Shown: one piece after another, positions 47,401 through 58,200 of the stretch
How the letters are laid out: each line of letters starts with the position of its first letter
How positions within the stretch are numbered: position 1 is the first letter of the stretch
NCBI GenBank assembly: GCA_036186865.1
Contig: AP025041.1
Coordinates: forward strand, 38,744,257-38,808,256
Reading direction: 5' to 3'
Origin: Eustoma russellianum
Taxonomy: Eukaryota > Streptophyta > Magnoliopsida > Gentianales > Gentianaceae
DNA length: 64,000 bases
Program-made: the position numbers and the translations under genes
The notes under the pieces: model-generated
Databases searched by the model: none
What the model was told of the DNA's origin: nothing
The model's input: the letters and a program-made list of their open reading frames with translations, nothing else

Positions 47401-49531
47401 ATTAATGAACATCTTAAGGTTGTTTTGATGATTCTTAGGTATCTAAAGACAGCACCAGGGCAAGGATTATACTTCAAGAAACATGATGAAAAGGATATTC
47501 AAGTATTCACAGATGTAGGCTGGGTTGGACGAAAAACGAATATGAGATCAACTACTGGATATGAGACCTATATGTGGGACAATTTGGTCACTGGCGGAGT
47601 AGAAAAACCAGTAGTAGCAAGTAGTGCGAGGCAGAACTCAAGTACACTTGGATTGTGTGAAGGATTGTGGCTAAAGAGTCTTGGAAAAGCTAGGATATAT
47701 AGTTGCTTTGCCAATTTGTGACAATATTTTTACAATCAGTATGACAGAGAATCCAGTCCAACATGGCAAGTGCAAACCTATTGAAATTAACATACATTTT
47801 ATAAGAGAGAAGATGAAGACATATTTATCAAGATAAAACATGTTTATCAAGGGACAAAGTAGCTGGCATTTTCACCAAGCTAGTCTCTGCATAAGTCTTT
47901 CAAACTCTGCTTGTCAAGTTTGGTTATATAAACATATGCACCAAACTTGAGGGGAATGTAGAAATATTCAATAAAATACACATGTAAAATACGTATTCAC
48001 TGTACACATACATAGACACATACAGTATATACACTCATACACGTACGTATATATAGTCATCATATACTTCGGTAGAAACCACTAAATCAGTGGCTAAACA
48101 GTTCATTGGAATTGAGCCTTTGGGGCTCAGTATAGCCGTTAGAATAGTGGACTTCCTAGCTATTGGAGTCCTATGACCTATTTTGGCCTTTATAAACAGC
48201 TTATATAAGCGGCAAATTTTGTAAATTTTGAACTTAGCTTGATAAATAATAATTCTCCAACTTTCTATATGCCATCCAATTGATTCAATTTCCATTATTG
48301 CCAGCAACTCTTTTTTTTTCGTAAATAGGTTTCTTGAGCTCGACTTGTGGAATTAGCTAGAAACACCTCTGATCTGGTGGACATGGTATTTTTTTTTTGT
48401 CTTTGTCCCAGGACTATAGCATCTTGTTTCAATCCGATAAACATTTGTAAGTTGTTAACACTTCCCAAAATTCCTCCCCTTTCCTCTAACTCCTTACAAA
48501 TGCGTGGTGTACTATTTGATCATGGTTCCTCACATCTGAAGAGTGAACAACAAAATTTTGTTTCCATCAATCAGTATTGCAAGACTTGTGTTCTCACTAT
48601 CGTCCTGAGATTTTGTTTTTTGTTTTTTGGTCTTTGAACAGGTGTCTTGTTCCCTTTGCAACGAGACAATGGATCGTGAAGTTTTGGATGTTCACAATGG
48701 TGAAATTTGCCCTCAGAGGATTGTAACATGCGAATATTGCGAGTTTCCTTTACCATCTGTCGATTTATATGAGCATAAGGTAGAATTTTTTCTGAAAAAC
48801 TTCATTTTGCCATTTTTTTAACCAATATGACTTTTTTTTCCCCGCTGATATTCCAGGCAGTATGTGGAAATCGAACAGAATTGTGTCTATCGTGCAACAA
48901 GTATGTTAGATTACATGAGCTGGATAGACATCCAAGCATATGCAATCATGGGGAATCTTCCAGGTAAGAAAACTATGTTATTCTAACTTTACAATGGGAA
49001 TCAGTCCCCATTCGGAAGTTTCCTAGAATTTGTGACGACGACAACAACAACATTACCCCATTGCCTTAAAGGCTTCCGCCTATTGTGGGGTATGGGGGAT
49101 TCGGATGTGCGCAACCATACCCATGTGTTAGAAACACAAAGATTGTTTCCCGATGACCCATAATGAAAATTTTGTGTCGATCAACTGCTACTTCACACTA
49201 CTAGAATTTTTGACGTTAAAGTTTATACACAGGGCTTATTGATCATCAAAGTTTATTATCATCTCGGCCAGTACTCTTGTCTAGTAAAATTTTTCTCTGA
49301 TCGGAGGGTGTTTGCGCCACTTCGTGTTTCTTTATTCTTCTGTTAATTGTACATATTTTATATGGTTAAAGGGATACAAGAGCAACTGGAAGAAACCAGA
49401 ATCCCCGTAGAAGGCAGCCGGATGATTTTTCACCGAAACGACTGTTTTTCACAATTGCAATTACTGGCATAGCTGTGCTTTTAGGTTCTCTGCTTTTCCA
49501 AAGGAAATCGCAACAGAATCAAGTGAATTGA
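41455..49531 (+). CDS. TRAF-type zinc-finger protein with C-terminal membrane anchor
   Basis: Five exons: 41455-41498, 42903-43038, 48642-48779, 48857-48963, 49372-49531; all junctions GT-AG and phases agree; 194 residues. Five fingers of the pattern C-x2-C-x11-H-x3/4-C fill residues 12-135 (Cys12/15, 38/41, 63/66, 90/93, 116/119, with His27, 53, 78, 105, 131); the second uses His58 as last ligand. A basic linker and one hydrophobic segment (about 166-184, LFFTIAITGIAVLLGSLLF) close the protein, suggesting a tail-anchored product facing the cytosol. Plants have such TRAF-type zinc-finger proteins, related to animal XAF1/TRAFD1-like fingers; their plant role is poorly known. Exon 2 starts at 42903, not 42908, because only this keeps Cys15. 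Intron 2 is 5.6 kb and loaded with transposon debris. Confidence 0.9.
41820..42085 (+). repeat. 91-bp minisatellite in intron 1
   Basis: About three units (GTTGTGG anchors at 41843, 41934, 42025) in the first intron of the zinc-finger gene. Confidence 0.85.
44790..45185. repeat. CGATCGATCG repeat cluster in intron 2
   Basis: Diverged copies of a unit with GAGACATCGATCTCT and ACATCGATCGATCGATGTAT. Similar to 28358-28560 but in an intron; possibly part of a decayed LTR. Confidence 0.75.
46050..48303 (+). mobile_element. Decayed Ty1/copia element in intron 2
   Basis: Plus-strand remnants of copia pol: RT pieces with WVFSIKYN and FKARLVAKGF (46440-46640), then 46760-47026 with SLYGIEQSPRAW and IIYVDNIILTG (the YVDD box), and RNase H at 47389-47721. 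The PPT TTGAGGGGAA (47947-47956) precedes a likely 3' LTR from 47957 (TGTAGAAATATT) to about 48303. No 5' LTR, gag or protease is found. Many stops; inactive. Confidence 0.82.
49030..49230 (-). repeat. TTG-tailed SINE in intron 4
   Basis: Starts with CAACAACAAC on plus (TTG tail on minus), then the shared core around GGATGTGCGCAACCATACCC. Same family as 62046-62308. Confidence 0.75.
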
Positions 49532-50220
49532 TGCTGAAAGTAAATACAGGGATGAGGGCAGCTTTTGCTAGATCTTGTTGAGGTTATTCACATTCCTTTT
49601 GCTGAGTTCTATCTGCATATATGAAAATTTTAGCTTACGAAAAAGAAGAGTTCTATCTGTTTCCAGAAATGATTTGCCGGATAACTGTGTAGTCTGCTTT
49701 AGTGTTATGGTACAGTGGAAATATCGTGTGCATATTATCTCCATGTATCAAGTGATTTTCACCATTAATGTAGGTTAATGTAGTGGTTTTTGAGAAGGTG
49801 TGTTTCTAGCACATGGGTATGGTTGCGTACATCCGACCTCCCCATACCCTGCCATAGGCGGTAACCTCTAAGGCAATGGGCTACCCTGCCATAGGCGGTA
49901 ACCTCTAAGACAATGGGGGTAATGTTGTTGTAACATCACCTTAATGCTAGACTTGATGTCGTTAGATCATGATAATCATGCATCAAATGCATGATTTAAC
50001 GGCCCCATGATGCTACAATGGAACTATCAAATTCCCTTGCAAATTGTATCAGTAGTAAAGAAATGTGTTGATATGGGTGTTAGTCATCTTTTGCATCTTT
50101 AGACGGATTTTGTGCAGCTGCATATTGACGATGGCCTTAGTGGCTACGGTCTACGTATGGTGTGTGCTCCCCCGTTCTGGACAGATTCATTATCTCTCTC
50201 TCTCTCTAAAGTGTGCCTCT
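49532..50220. other. 3' flank of the zinc-finger gene
   Basis: Probable 3' UTR, then a partial TTG-tailed SINE (about 49800-49935, minus to plus tail GTAATGTTGTTG) in which the segment CCCTGCCATAGGCGGTAACC is tandemly duplicated. No gene. Confidence 0.6.
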
Positions 50221-50239
50221 GCTCTAGGTAAAGCTTGGT

Positions 50240-50430
50240 CATTTAATTGGGGATGAGATCTCCTCACGTCCAAATCCATCGCTCGCCATTTGGCAACCAC
50301 CTCCCTCATACACCTCTTCCTCTTTATCCCTTCATCTAGCTTTACCATCCTCTGCTGCTACGTGGCGGGCGGTGTGAATGAAGGTGAGAGATCTCCTCAC
50401 CCCATTTAAATGGCATTGTTTATGGAAAAA
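50240..50430. repeat. Diverged relative of the fold-back MITE
   Basis: GAGATCTCCTCAC near each end and a middle CTGCTGCTACGTGGCGGGCGG resemble one arm of the MITEs in the lyase introns. Confidence 0.45.
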
Positions 50431-50671
50431 TGATCCACTGATTAGATATAGGTACGCCAAAGAAAACCTGATGATAACATCATTTGACTTTGCTCTTTTG
50501 CCTTCGTCCTGGGTAAGCTTGGCCACAACTGAGACCTTTTTCGTTGGCCACTGATTATATATAGGCGAAAAGTGAGAGGAGAAAGGGAGGAGAAAAAAAA
50601 AGGTAGCCCCACCTTGCTACCTCGTGCCACCTGTCGAACATCGGCATGGGAAGGGATTGAGCATAATTGGC

Positions 50672-50672
<1 letters not shown>

Positions 50673-50704
<32 letters not shown>

Positions 50705-50801
50705 GACACAAACACACTTAGGTCTAACGGTATAGTAGCATTTATCTCATTTTCGGGTATCGAGTTCGATTCTCATCTCCAATTTTTTAAAAATAAAAAA
50801 A

Positions 50802-50872
<71 letters not shown>

Positions 50873-50880
50873 GTATGTAT
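50673..50880. repeat. TA/GT/GTAT microsatellites
   Basis: (TA)n at 50681-50703 and (GT)n(TA)n(GTAT)n at 50801-50880. Confidence 0.95.
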
Positions 50881-51659
50881 GAGTTTTTCTTTTGTTTTGC
50901 ACGAATTTTATGAGGGTGGAGTAACCATTAAGCATTTAACTGAAAATGCAATGTGTTCGGAGCGTTTTTTCTGTTCGCTCCAAGTATTAGTTGAAAATAT
51001 CTTTCTGACTTCGAGAATAATTTAAGAAAATCAAATTTTGTAAACTATTATTCTTATACTATCATTAATTGGTTACTTGAGGTAAAATAGAGAAAAATCA
51101 TATAAATATTAATTGAAAAGATAGTGTACAGAATTTTAATTACTACAACCAAAATAGAAAAGAAGGCAATATATTTAGGACGAAAGGAGTATTTTATTTT
51201 CTACTTATACATATTTTATATAGAAATTAAAAGTATTCTTATGAACGAAAATTGAAAATATTTAATATGACATTTGTCTTAATCCTCATAATACAGTCTT
51301 TAGTATATTCCTTCTGTCCCAAATTAACTATCTGTGTTTGACCTTTGCACAGTATTTAAAAAAAAAAGTTGAATACTGATTTAATGCTTGTAGTTTTCGA
51401 TTTACTATTAAAAAAGAACCTTTAGTTTTGAAATATGCATAATTCATGAGGACAAATTAGAAATTTAATATATGTTTCTACTATTTGCGAAACGTGTATA
51501 ATTTTCTTTTGGGACGAACAAAAAATAAAAAGTTGGACAGTATAGGAGGGAGGGAGTAAGGTATTAGGTGTCTAAAATAACGTCACTAGTTTATATAAAG
51601 TTAGTAAAAGAAACATAAAAATAAAATGAATGATGAAATAAAGTAAAATAACTTACTAA

Positions 51660-52030
51660 ATTGACTGTGTTTTTTTATATCGTGAAGCAGCAGTTGATCG
51701 ACACATCTTGACGTAATTTCTATTATAGATCATCAAAAAACAATGTCTTTCTAACTTACATATGTTACGTACATCTGACCTTTTATATTCCGCTATAGAC
51801 GACAACAACAACAACAATCATACTCAGTATATCTCAACGACAGCAAAAGTTATCGCTAGGGTCTCAACGACAGCAAAAGTTATCGCTAGGGTCTGGGAAG
51901 GTGAGCGGCAGACAAATAATACATCCATTGGGACAGCAAAAGCTATCGCTAGGGTCTGGGGAAGATGAGCGGCAGACAAACAATACCTCCATTCCAGAGA
52001 ATAGAGAGTTTGTTTCCAGTGACTTTATAT
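51660..52030. repeat. SINE pair with internal triplication
   Basis: A minus-type TTG-tailed SINE fragment (51660-51795) abuts a (CAA)n-led copy whose segment CAGCAAAAG(T/C)TATCGCTAGGGTCT is present three times (51842-51957). Similar to 55905-56035. Confidence 0.65.
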
Positions 52031-52757
52031 ATTCTTGTCGAATTAGCACAATAATATGAATATGTAATAGTGAATGCAAGGTTGTTATTGTTGTTGTATT
52101 AGAAATTTTATAGAGCAAGAAATGGAATGGATTTATCCAACATCTCAGCTAACAAACAGAATGAAATCATCCAAAATCCCACCATGTCGAATCCCGCTTA
52201 AGCAGCACCTGAATCAAAACATCCCCCCGCCATTACCGTATAACTAAACCAGCGAATTTTCTTAGAAAAAGATTTGACTCGATCTTCTCTCTTTCCTTTT
52301 GCATCATCTTTTCAAATCGTCGTGCTCTATAAGAACAAACTCCTGATCAATTGCACTCGGATGAGCTAAGAGCGGCGGCGCTGCGGTGGTTGGTGGTGGC
52401 TGAATTTGTGTCGTACCGGTGAAGAAGAAAAAATGGTTGGTTTAAAGAGCATCGCAAAATGCATGTACACGTGTGCAGGCAGCAAAGAAAGTAAAGTTTT
52501 ATTCTCCCTCCTCTTTTTATCATTTTTCTTTCAAGCTAAGGTTAGGGTATTTTGTTCTTAAAAAGTTAAAATGTTGGCAAAAGTTGAACCCCAACCTAAA
52601 GGGCCTCTATTATCCCAGCTCCAAAAAATTGCGTGGTAAATGTAAATCAGGAGTCTAGCGGCCTCCTAAAAGTTAAAAATGTATGCATACAGAAGTGGGG
52701 TTTTTTGGTTTTGTTTTTCTGAGGGTATTATGTCATACACTTTTAAACAAAAATATC
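52031..52757. other. Unassigned spacer
   Basis: Short unconvincing ORFs only; no splice-compatible gene seen. Confidence 0.5.
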
Positions 52758-52927
52758 TTACGAAAAACGCATAGGTGTATAGTATATGTGATTACGAGAA
52801 ACGTATAGATGTATAGTATACCTGATTACGAAAAACACATAGATGTATAGTATACGTGATTACGGAAAATGTATAGATGTATAGTATACGTGATTACGAA
52901 AAACGCATAAGTATATAGTATACGTGA
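52758..52927. repeat. 34-bp minisatellite, five units
   Basis: Exactly 5 x 34 bp of the form TTACGAAAAACGCATAG...GTATAGTATACGTGA with substitutions. Confidence 0.95.
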
Positions 52928-53159
52928 ACCTAATATACATAAGTATAGTACATGCATATCCAATTTATTTAACATTTATACATATTTTTCCTAAAAAATA
53001 TATTTTTGTATAAAACAGAGTTCGAGAGGAACTGTTTACCGCATAATTTTGACCTAGTGCTTTCTTGACTAAATGAGAATAACTTATAAGTTTCGAATCT
53101 TATGTTTTTCAAGTATTTTTATGCATAAAAACAACCAAGTTCTTTCAAAAAAAAATAAT

Positions 53160-53231
53160 AAATCCAAATGCACACACATACAAGCACACACACTCATACA
53201 AGCACACACACTCATACATACATACACACAT

Positions 53232-53276
<45 letters not shown>

Positions 53277-53575
53277 GGAGGAGAATTGAATGCTACTCAA
53301 CCGTTAGACATAAAGGTTTTTCGTGCACACACACATATATATACACACATATATATACATACATATATCTACATATATGTACACACATATATATACATAC
53401 ATATATCTACACACACACACACACATATATATATATATTGGGGAGGGGAATTGAATGCTACTCAACCGTTAGACCTAAAGGTTTTTCGCGCGCGCACACA
53501 CACATATACATATATATACATATATATACATATACACACACACATATATATATATTTGTTATATATATATAACAA
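53160..53575. repeat. AC/AT microsatellites with a duplicated 60-bp segment
   Basis: The segment TTGGGGAGG...GAATGCTACTCAACCG...TTTTTCG occurs twice (53273-53330, 53437-53492), each flanked by AC/AT runs. Confidence 0.9.
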
Positions 53576-54215
53576 AGGTTACTAGTTTTGCCATCGCCTG
53601 TACAATATTTAGGGAAATTCCGTATTAACAATTCATACGATAACCGTTATTGATATATGGTACGTGTTTTTTCCCTGTGTGATATTAATAGTCAGTTATT
53701 CTTTTCTATAAATGTCTTAAAAAATATTCTTCATCATCAGTTTTGATCTTTACTATTATGTCATCTTCCAAATATACCCTTTTAGTATTAAATGCTAAGT
53801 CGTATCATTTTCCAAACCTAAGTTTTAAATGTTAAATGCTACGTGACAATATAACGTAGAAAAGGAGTATCTGTTATGATAATTTGTTATTTATGTATGA
53901 TATAGAATGACTTCATATAATATAGTGCGAATTTAGCACATATACATTTCCTATTCCTAGCCTAGTATATAAGCGGATGGTTTTGTTATAAAAAAACACA
54001 TAACACCTTCTGTGTGTAGTGTGTACCCTACAAACAGGTGTAGTGTGAATTATGTAACGAAACTACGTTGTTTTACCCTCGCAGTTGGACACCAATTTTT
54101 GGACAAATAATCTGGAAGAAACTTATAAGCAGTTAGTTGCATCAAGGAACTTTCGAAACCTTTTAGGGTGTCATGTCTTAGAGTGGACTTTTCATTAATA
54201 ATCTCTTTTAGTATA
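53576..54215. other. Unassigned spacer
   Basis: AT-rich, no feature I can support. Confidence 0.5.
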
Positions 54216-54760
54216 CAACAAACAACAACAACATTACTTTGTTGCCTTACCTTCTGTCTATGATGAAGTATAGGGGTTCGGACGTACGCAACCATACCCA
54301 TGCGTTAGAAACACGCAAAAGTTGTTTCCTGATGAGCCATAATGACAATTGCATCTACGGGTGTTAACGAACTGAATTGAACCGAATACTAGGTTTTCGA
54401 ATTCGGATTCGTTTAGCTAAACGAACTGTTCGGCTCGGTTCGTTTAGCTAAACGAACTTTAAAATTGGTTCGAGTTTGGCTCGATCACAATATAATTGTT
54501 TAAACGAGCTGAATAGTTTGCGAATAGTTCGGCTCGTTTTAGTAAACAAACCCAAACAAATGTTCGAATTCGGCTTGTTTACAAATAATTACCGAACGAA
54601 TACGAACCGAACTCCAATAGTTCGCGAACTGTTTGGTTCGTGAACAGTCCTGATTGCATCAAGTTGTGTCGATCAACTGTTACTTCAAAATATACGAAGT
54701 GCAGCCAATTTAGTGAGTCATTTTGTTTTAATTCCATCATATTACAAAATCAAAGATGAA
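54216..54760 (-). repeat. TTG-tailed SINE split by a MITE
   Basis: Plus-strand (CAA)n at 54220-54235, core GGACGTACGCAACCATACCC, interrupted at 54356-54652, then continuing GTTGTGTCGATCAACTGTTAC like 62161-62205. Confidence 0.75.
54356..54652. mobile_element. hAT-like MITE
   Basis: 297 bp with imperfect terminal repeats (left ACGGGTGTTAACGAAC; right end, reversed, CAGGACTGTTCACGAAC) and a perfect 8-bp target duplication ATTGCATC (54348-54355, 54653-54660). It is internally rich in TTCGGTTCG-like inverted motifs. Confidence 0.8.
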
Positions 54761-55202
54761 CGTGTCATTGACTCCGTTGAAAATAGAAATTTGATAATCT
54801 CTTTTAGTATAAAAGCTGAAAACTTAGTTCTAGAGCATTTCTCGCATTGGTCTTAACTGGTAAAATTTTTCGGACACCTTAAAAGCTCCAAAAAGCTCAT
54901 ATCTGAAGCAATATACACTTTCTAATTACTTAGCTTGTGGTTTTCTTGACTTGATTGGATATCTTGCAAGCCATATCTAATCATGAAGTGCATAAATATG
55001 GGCTCCATGCCAGCTCTAAACTTTTTAAGGTTGATTTAGCTTTACTGTTACATTCTCATTCCTGAAGGTTATTCACAGAAGTGTACATTTCTTTTGCATT
55101 GTTAAGTTATTTGCAGTGTTAAGTTGTTTTTCTATGTTTTGATCAATCCTAGATTTATTGTTTTGGTCAGAAGGTGCCAGACATAAAGGGGCGTGTGCAG
55201 AT

Positions 55203-58200
55203 ATGGCGCCTACAGGGGTGCAGCTACTGATACGCGATCGCTATGTAACTTCTTGTCTATCCTATTGTCTCTCTACTCACCAACTCTAGAGCTGAAGCTA
55301 TATATTTACTCATAAGCGGAATCCTCTAAGGCAATGGGATAATGTTGTTGTTGTAATCCTAGAGAAAGGGAAAAAAGAACTAAATTTTCTCTTCTCGCTA
55401 TTCTTTCAATCTCATGTTCTTCTTGTTTGCATATCCCTGCATATTGTCTGTCTCCCAGATATCAACTACATATGTATGTGTTTGTGTGTGTACATACACA
55501 TACATAGTTGTCTCCCATATCTAAATACATGCATATAAACATACATATGCATATACTAGTACTCACACACCTGAACACGCATACACACAGAGACATATAT
55601 ATGCACATGTATCGTATGTATGTTGCATCACAGAGCAACTGAAAATGTAGGAATTGTTATTTCCAGGTAATGATGGATAATGGCATAGTTCAAGTCACAC
55701 TACTGAAACCAGAAGGAATAGTTACAGGAATTCGCTATAATGGCATTGACAACTTGCTGGAAGTTCAAAATGCAGAAGTTAACAGAGGGTATTTCTCACC
55801 AACATCACCTTTCTAGTTGTGTTTATGGGCTTGACAATATTTCGTATATCCTCTGTTTTATTAGTCCAACTATCTTTTTAGAATTATTAAAGCCAGATGT
55901 ATTAATCAATCAATCATACCCAGTATATCCCAACGACAGCAAAAGCTATCGTTAGGGTCTGGAGAGAGTGAACAGCAGGCAGAAAATACCTCTATCTCAA
56001 AGGATAGAGAATTTGATTCCAGTGAGACAAACCTTTTTTTTTATATCATATTAACAACCTTAATGTGTCTCCATGTTTTAACTCTCCCAACTTATAAACT
56101 GATTTTTTAGGTACTGGGATATAGTATGGAACCCTTTAGATGGAAGTGGAAGAGGAGGAATATTTGAAGTGTAAGTTCCTCTTTGATCCACATCTGAAGG
56201 AGCTTAACTTAATGTTCTATTAACAAGGTCTATGTTTTTTTGACATATTTGGGTGTCATGCAGAATATTTGCAACAGATTTTAAGGTCATAGAGGTAACC
56301 GAGGAGCAGGTGGAATTATCCTTCTCTAGACCATGGGATCCCTCTCTACAAGGCAAGGTGGCTCCAATTAATATAGACAAAAGGTTCTTCAGCAGCCTTA
56401 GTTCTTGATAAATAAATGATTATGCTTCGAAAATTTCGCTGTTCTTGAGGAAGTAAAGTACTTTTGTGTAGGTTTATTCTGCTCCGAGGTTGCTCTGGAT
56501 TCTACTCTTATGCTATTTATGAGCATGTTGGTTCACCTGAATGGCCTGCTTTCAGCCTGGGAGAAACCAGGATAGCCTTCAAGCTTAGAAAGGACAAGTA
56601 AATGCCTCATCCTACTTAGCATACATTTTTTAGCAAACCAGGAAGTTTTATATGTGGCAGTTAAATTATTACTTCACTTGTCACCCAAAATGCATTGGTG
56701 TTGAGATACACATTTTGTTCTCATAGAACCGGGAATCTAATTGAAAGCAAATTCTTTATCTTTTAGGATGGAGGTATTGTTTGCATGCCTCTCATCCTCC
56801 CAGACCCTAGCGATAGTTTTTGATGTTTTTGGGATATACTGGGTATGTGTTGCGTTGTGTGTGTTTTGTGACACTCATCTTTTGAAGAAACAAGCACAAA
56901 TTTTCCTAATTGATTTGAATTATAGGGATATTAAATATTAAAATGGAGTTACGTGATCTAGCTTAGTGTGTTAAATTACCATCTCATCTAAGTAATGTAT
57001 TCTTTTAACGTGTGATCAGCAATTGGGGAGGAGGGCCCGCAGGGCATAACTCAGTTGGTTCCGGAGGGGCAGATTTGCTAACAAGGTGCAAGGTTCGGAT
57101 CCCGCAGACTGCATTGTGGGTGTCTTATCTTCAGACTTCAATGTGGGTCTTGAGGGTGAGCCCGTAGTATAGGTCTGCAGGTTCTGTGTCTCCCCCTTAG
57201 CGGGCCCTTAGCGGGCTGCTAAGTAGCTGATTTACATCCTCTCAATTGCCTCGTCAGGCCGGGGTGTGGGGGTCCTTAGGGTTGAGGATTCAACCTTTTG
57301 CTAACAAGGAATTGGAGAGGAGGATTTGAACTCAATATCTCATGCTTTGATTGTCATATCATCTAAAAGCTCTAACGAGAATGATAATTTATGATTAATG
57401 CATTGAAGTTCTAATAGCAAAGTGTAAAGAACATCGTTGTGAGTGTGCAGGTTTCACTTTATGGCAGTGGCAGACGATCGCAAAAGGTTTATGCCTCTGC
57501 CAGATGATAGGTTACCTGGAAGAGGCCAACCACTTGCCTATCCAGAAGCAGTCCTCCTTGTCAATCCGGTGGAGCCTATGTTCCGGGGAGAGGTCACTTC
57601 CTCTATCTGGCTTGTCCTTTTCTTGAAAATCCAAAGAACAAATGCTCATAAAAATCATTTGCATATAGCAGATTGTTTTCATTTACATCACTTTTCTTCT
57701 TTCCTGCTCCCTTATTTTCGATCTTGTTCTCTAGGTGGATGACAAGTATCAGTACTCATGTGATAACAAGGATCTTAAAGTCCATGGTTGGATATCCATG
57801 GACCCTCTAGTTGGATTCTGGCAAATCACTCCGAGTGATGAGTTCCGGTCCGGTGGGCCAATGAAACAGAACCTTTCATCACATGTTGGACCTACTACCC
57901 TCGCAGTATGTGGTTACACGATTTTTGTATTCTCATGCATTATATTACGGGGCCTTTTGTTATATTAGACTATAAATTGGTATTATGTAACCCAAACTAG
58001 TCAACTTGCTGGTGTGCAATGACTTTGGCTGATATGATTCAATGATCACACTTGTTCAGATGTTTCTTAGCGCTCACTACGCTGGGGAGGATTTAGTCCC
58101 GAAGTTTGAACAGGGTGAGCCGTGGAAGAAAGTATTTGGACCAGTTTTCATTTATATTAATTCTGCTAATAGTGGAGAGGACCCTTTGTCACTTTGGGAC

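Noticed and set aside
52473..52658. Short plus ORF after a GCGGCGGCGC-rich stretch, possible gene start
   Set aside because: No continuation in splice-compatible frames and no recognisable domain.
57035..57110. Functional tRNA gene
   Set aside because: Boxes A and B are present but the acceptor stem does not close, and the unit is flanked by target duplications as part of a 275-bp SINE.
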